From the NCBI GenBank assembly GCA_023433965.1, contig JAEYTQ010000629.1:1-6654 (forward strand): a DNA stretch of 6,654 nucleotides, in the 5' to 3' direction. Shown here piece by piece: positions 6,147-6,654 of this stretch. The position numbers and the translations under genes were made by a program. Origin of the DNA: Pseudomonadota bacterium. Its GTDB lineage: Bacteria > Pseudomonadota > Alphaproteobacteria > Rhizobiales > Xanthobacteraceae. Each line of letters starts with the position of its first letter. Positions within the stretch are counted from its first letter, which is position 1. The notes beneath the pieces were generated by a model. That model was not told the DNA's origin. It did no database searches and worked only from the letters and a program-made list of their open reading frames with translations.

Positions 6147-6654
6147 TGAAGCGGCACGCTGCAATTCTGCTCGGCTCGGCGTTGGTCGCACTTGCTTGCG
6201 CCGCAACGCGTGTCGTCGCTTCCGACAAGGTCGATCCCGTCGCCGACGCCAAGGCGTTCCGGAATTTCTTCTTCCAGAAGTTTCCGAACGTGAAGCACGA
6301 GGATTTCGTCAACGGCCCCTATTCCATGGACGAGGGCTTGAAGCGGCAGTGGCAGGAGAAGGAGGAATTCCCTCCTTACGAGTTCGCGCTCGAGGCCGGC
6401 AAGGAGATGTTCGCGACCCCGTTCAAGAACGGCAAGACCTACGCCGACTGCTTCCCGAACGGCGGCATCGGCATCCGCCAGAACTATCCGTACTTCGACG
6501 AGAAGGACGGCAAGGTCGTCACGCTGGAGCTCGCGCTCAACCGTTGCCGCGAGGCCAACGGCGAAGCGCCCTATTCCTACGTCAAGGACGAGATGGCCTC
6601 GCTCACGGCCTACATGGCCTACACCTCGCGCGGCAAGCCGATGGACATCAGGAT
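6146..6654 (+). CDS. soxA: SoxA, large SoxAX cytochrome subunit, mono-haem type (cut at the right edge)
   Basis: The first 169 codons of SoxA, which with SoxX forms the c-type cytochrome that conjugates thiosulfate to SoxY. A Sec signal (MKRHAAILLGSALVALACAA, cleavage likely after RVVA at 25) sends it to the periplasm. The following DPVADAKAFRNFFFQKFPNV and WQEKEEFPPYEFALEAGKEMF segments are typical of the family. At the place where di-haem SoxA proteins carry the first CxxCH, this one reads YADCFPNGGIGI (Cys102), so that haem is absent. A second cysteine, Cys134 in NRCREANG, is available and may pair with Cys102 as a disulfide, as I recall for mono-haem SoxA proteins. The catalytic C-terminal haem and its ligand cysteine lie outside the window (usual length about 260-290). 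The start ATG overlaps the soxZ stop by one base. Confidence 0.93.
   Translation, partial: MKRHAAILLGSALVALACAATRVVASDKVDPVADAKAFRNFFFQKFPNVKHEDFVNGPYSMDEGLKRQWQEKEEFPPYEFALEAGKEMFATPFKNGKTYADCFPNGGIGIRQNYPYFDEKDGKVVTLELALNRCREANGEAPYSYVKDEMASLTAYMAYTSRGKPMDIR

Noticed and set aside
5274..6206. 310-codon antisense frame across soxY and soxZ
   Set aside because: It is a shadow of GC-biased coding sequence. The sox genes on the plus strand explain the region completely.
6146..6220. Lipoprotein signal in SoxA (LVALAC, Cys18)
   Set aside because: The lipobox is weak, and a standard Sec cleavage after RVVA fits the known soluble periplasmic SoxA.

Overview
The window is GC-rich with strong third-position GC bias. 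Its gene content (paired MFS permeases, an S9 peptidase, a DUF938 protein and a soxXYZA cluster) and its intergenic hairpin repeats suggest an alphaproteobacterium of the Bradyrhizobium type. That assignment rests on recalled family resemblance and was not tested by a search.

Layout. Positions 1-225 (minus) hold the N-terminus of an MFS permease that runs off the left edge. Positions 226-437 are non-coding, with nested inverted repeats and an 18-bp perfect palindrome. A complete second MFS permease follows at 438-1691 (minus). It is divergent from an S9A prolyl-oligopeptidase-like serine peptidase at 1890-3959 (plus), and the 198-bp gap between them carries plausible promoters in both directions. 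The peptidase converges on a DUF938 class I methyltransferase-like gene at 4043-4714 (minus), with a stable hairpin between the two ends. A 237-bp divergent region, more AT-rich than its flanks, leads into soxX, soxY, soxZ and soxA (plus). soxA is cut by the right edge.

Function. The four sox genes form one tight transcription unit, with gaps of 25 and 15 nt and then a 1-nt stop/start overlap. They encode half of the periplasmic thiosulfate-oxidising machinery. SoxAX is the c-type cytochrome that conjugates thiosulfate to a cysteine on the SoxYZ carrier. SoxY carries a Tat signal and the terminal GGCGG swinging arm. SoxZ has no signal and should be exported bound to SoxY. soxB, soxCD and the rest presumably lie beyond the right edge. 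The visible part of SoxA lacks a CxxCH at its N-terminal haem site, which indicates the mono-haem SoxA type. The left-hand genes have no evident functional link to sulfur oxidation.

I see no mobile element, CRISPR array, tRNA, rRNA or clearly undescribed system. The most interesting points are the haem-less SoxA N-terminal domain, the TTG starts on both sides of the sox promoter region, and the intergenic palindromes.
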